Shown one piece after another: positions 14,953 to 15,886 of a stretch of 15,886 nt of DNA. This stretch comes from CAZUGA01 sp964626505 (GTDB taxonomy: Bacteria > Pseudomonadota > Gammaproteobacteria > Methylococcales > UBA1147), in the NCBI GenBank assembly GCA_964626505.1, contig CAZVFR010000047.1, positions 1 to 15,886 on the forward strand. The letters run 5' to 3'. A program made the translations under genes and the position numbers. Every line of letters begins with the position of its first letter. Within the stretch, counting starts at the first letter, position 1. Under the pieces are notes generated by a model, which worked only from the letters and a program-made list of their open reading frames with translations, was not told where the DNA came from and ran no database searches.

Positions 14953-14994
14953 CGTCATTCCGGCATGGATTCCCGCATTCCGGCGGGAATGACG
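14953..14994. repeat. REP-like palindromic hairpin
   Basis: CGTCATTCC at the left end pairs with GGAATGACG at the right end. An inner hairpin ATTCCCGC (14969-14976) / GCGGGAAT (14983-14990) has an 8-bp stem and 6-nt loop. This is the widespread GTCATTCCCGC...GCGGGAATGAC type of intergenic repeat. It lies between the 14419 gene and the convergent metA gene and may act as a transcript-end hairpin, though it has no T-run. Confidence 0.75.
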
Positions 14995-15067
14995 AACCGC
15001 TTGCCTAGTTTAAAGTAACTGTGCTGTTTTTTTGGTTATACGCTGAGTATTTATGTCCGGACTGGAT

Positions 15068-15886
15068 TTAAAGATCCAATCCTAAAGGATTATTGGGATC
15101 AATGTGGCGCATAAATGGTATGCGTCGGTCTTGGTGAGTAATCTGATAGATTTGTCCCAACCAGTTGTTGAAAACGGCTTTGGCGGTGTCCCGCCAGGTT
15201 ATATCCAGCTGTTCGATGATCGATTCTTCGGGAAAGTCTGGGAGCTCGCGATTATCCTTCCGAGCTTGCATGACTCGCTGTTTATAAGTTTCCAGAATTT
15301 CAATTGCCGGAGCGTTGAAGTAGTTTTCCGGGTAGGGCGGATAGTCTTGCAGTTCAGCGCTGAAATAGCGCAATACCTCGCGTTTGTATTCTTTGAGTAG
15401 ACTAATCGAATCGTATTCGGGGTGGCCTTGAAAAAAAACCACTCTAAAGCCATCGGGACTGACTGCCAGATGCACGCCGGCACGCTGACTTTCTACCAGC
15501 ACTTTAAGTTGTGCAGCTTCCATATCGTGATTAAATAACTCGTTGAAACGTGAGTGAGGCACATCGAAACGTGTGTTGATATCGGCGACTAGGGGGTGTT
15601 TCCGATTAACCACTCGGTGCGGGAAAACACCCCAGCGCTTTTCACCTAGATGAGTTCTTTCAATATTGTGGCAATATTCGATTAGCGCGTGGGTCGCGAG
15701 GCAGGAGCAAAGCGTGGAGGTGACGTTTTCCTTGGCCCAAAGGAAAACTTCGGTGAGTGGGTTCCAGAACGATTCCTGGGGTAGTGTTGGCTGTGTGATA
15801 TTCGCTCCACTGATAATTAAAGCATCTAATCCATCGTGCTTTATTTTCTCGAAGGGTTCGTAATGCTGGTCGATATAGGCTTGTGC
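15068..15886 (-). CDS. metA: Homoserine O-acyltransferase (MetA family), C-terminal part (5' end off window)
   Basis: The frame is open from the window edge to TAA at 15068-15070, giving 272 residues and lacking the N-terminus. An internal GTG at 15613 might be taken as a start, but family sequence continues upstream of it (GEKRWGVFPHRVV), so the gene runs past the edge. Motifs are DALIISGAN, NVTSTLCSCLATHA with the catalytic-type Cys (fragment residue 62, aligned with Cys142 of E. coli MetA), and FFQGHPEYD with the catalytic His and Glu. MetA acylates homoserine with succinyl-CoA or acetyl-CoA in the first committed step of methionine synthesis in the cytoplasm. The specificity position (Gly111 in E. 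coli, Glu111 in acetyl-CoA users) appears to be Thr here, so the acyl donor is not predicted. Confidence 0.88.
   Translation of the reverse strand, partial: AQAYIDQHYEPFEKIKHDGLDALIISGANITQPTLPQESFWNPLTEVFLWAKENVTSTLCSCLATHALIEYCHNIERTHLGEKRWGVFPHRVVNRKHPLVADINTRFDVPHSRFNELFNHDMEAAQLKVLVESQRAGVHLAVSPDGFRVVFFQGHPEYDSISLLKEYKREVLRYFSAELQDYPPYPENYFNAPAIEILETYKQRVMQARKDNRELPDFPEESIIEQLDITWRDTAKAVFNNWLGQIYQITHQDRRIPFMRHIDPNNPLGLDL

Noticed and set aside
15068..15613. MetA fragment read as a complete 181-residue protein from GTG 15613
   Set aside because: The MetA family sequence, including the catalytic Cys region, continues in frame upstream to the window edge.

Overview
This window most likely comes from a gammaproteobacterial methylotroph, probably a methanotroph of the Methylococcales. 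The main marker is a clear mtdB (10583-11482), the methylene-tetrahydromethanopterin dehydrogenase of the H4MPT-linked C1 pathway. The moderate GC content, REP-like palindromes and the other gene families fit that placement, but nothing here fixes the genus. No rRNA, tRNA, CRISPR array, transposase or phage gene was seen.

Left edge (1-1302): the N-terminal part of a multi-pass membrane protein on the minus strand runs off the window. It is followed by a small orphan ribbon-helix-helix gene lying between two copies of a GTAGGGTGCAT...ATGCACCCTAC palindromic element.

Central cluster (1303-8133): an AlkB-family membrane di-iron hydroxylase (minus strand) stands divergent to a compact plus-strand operon. 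The operon encodes a NodU/CmcH-type carbamoyltransferase, a 723-residue tandem-duplicated haem-oxygenase-fold (HDO) metalloenzyme, a LOG-family phosphoribohydrolase and a NahK-like small-molecule kinase. The first two genes overlap by 4 nt, and the last two are 5 nt apart with the ribosome binding site in the gap. This set of O-carbamoylation, oxygen-dependent iron chemistry, nucleotide/sugar-phosphate chemistry and phosphorylation has the look of a small specialised-metabolite or modified-lipid pathway. I do not recognise it as a described one, so it is the best candidate for an undescribed system here. In the duplicated HDO protein only the C-terminal copy keeps the metal-ligand pattern.

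Envelope sugar pair (8205-10306, minus): a GT9 heptosyltransferase-like gene and a GT4 glycosyltransferase overlap by 1 nt and probably act in LPS core or other surface glycan assembly. They converge on the kinase gene.

Right part (10583-15886): mtdB stands alone and converges with a PAS-PAS-GGDEF-EAL c-di-GMP protein. That protein keeps the GGDEF and EAL signatures but has Asn in place of the GGDEF metal-binding Asp. Next come 581 bp with no confident gene, a small membrane-anchored protein with a (Lys-Ala)8 tract encoded by a hexanucleotide repeat, a REP-like hairpin, and the C-terminal part of a MetA-family homoserine acyltransferase that runs off the right edge.
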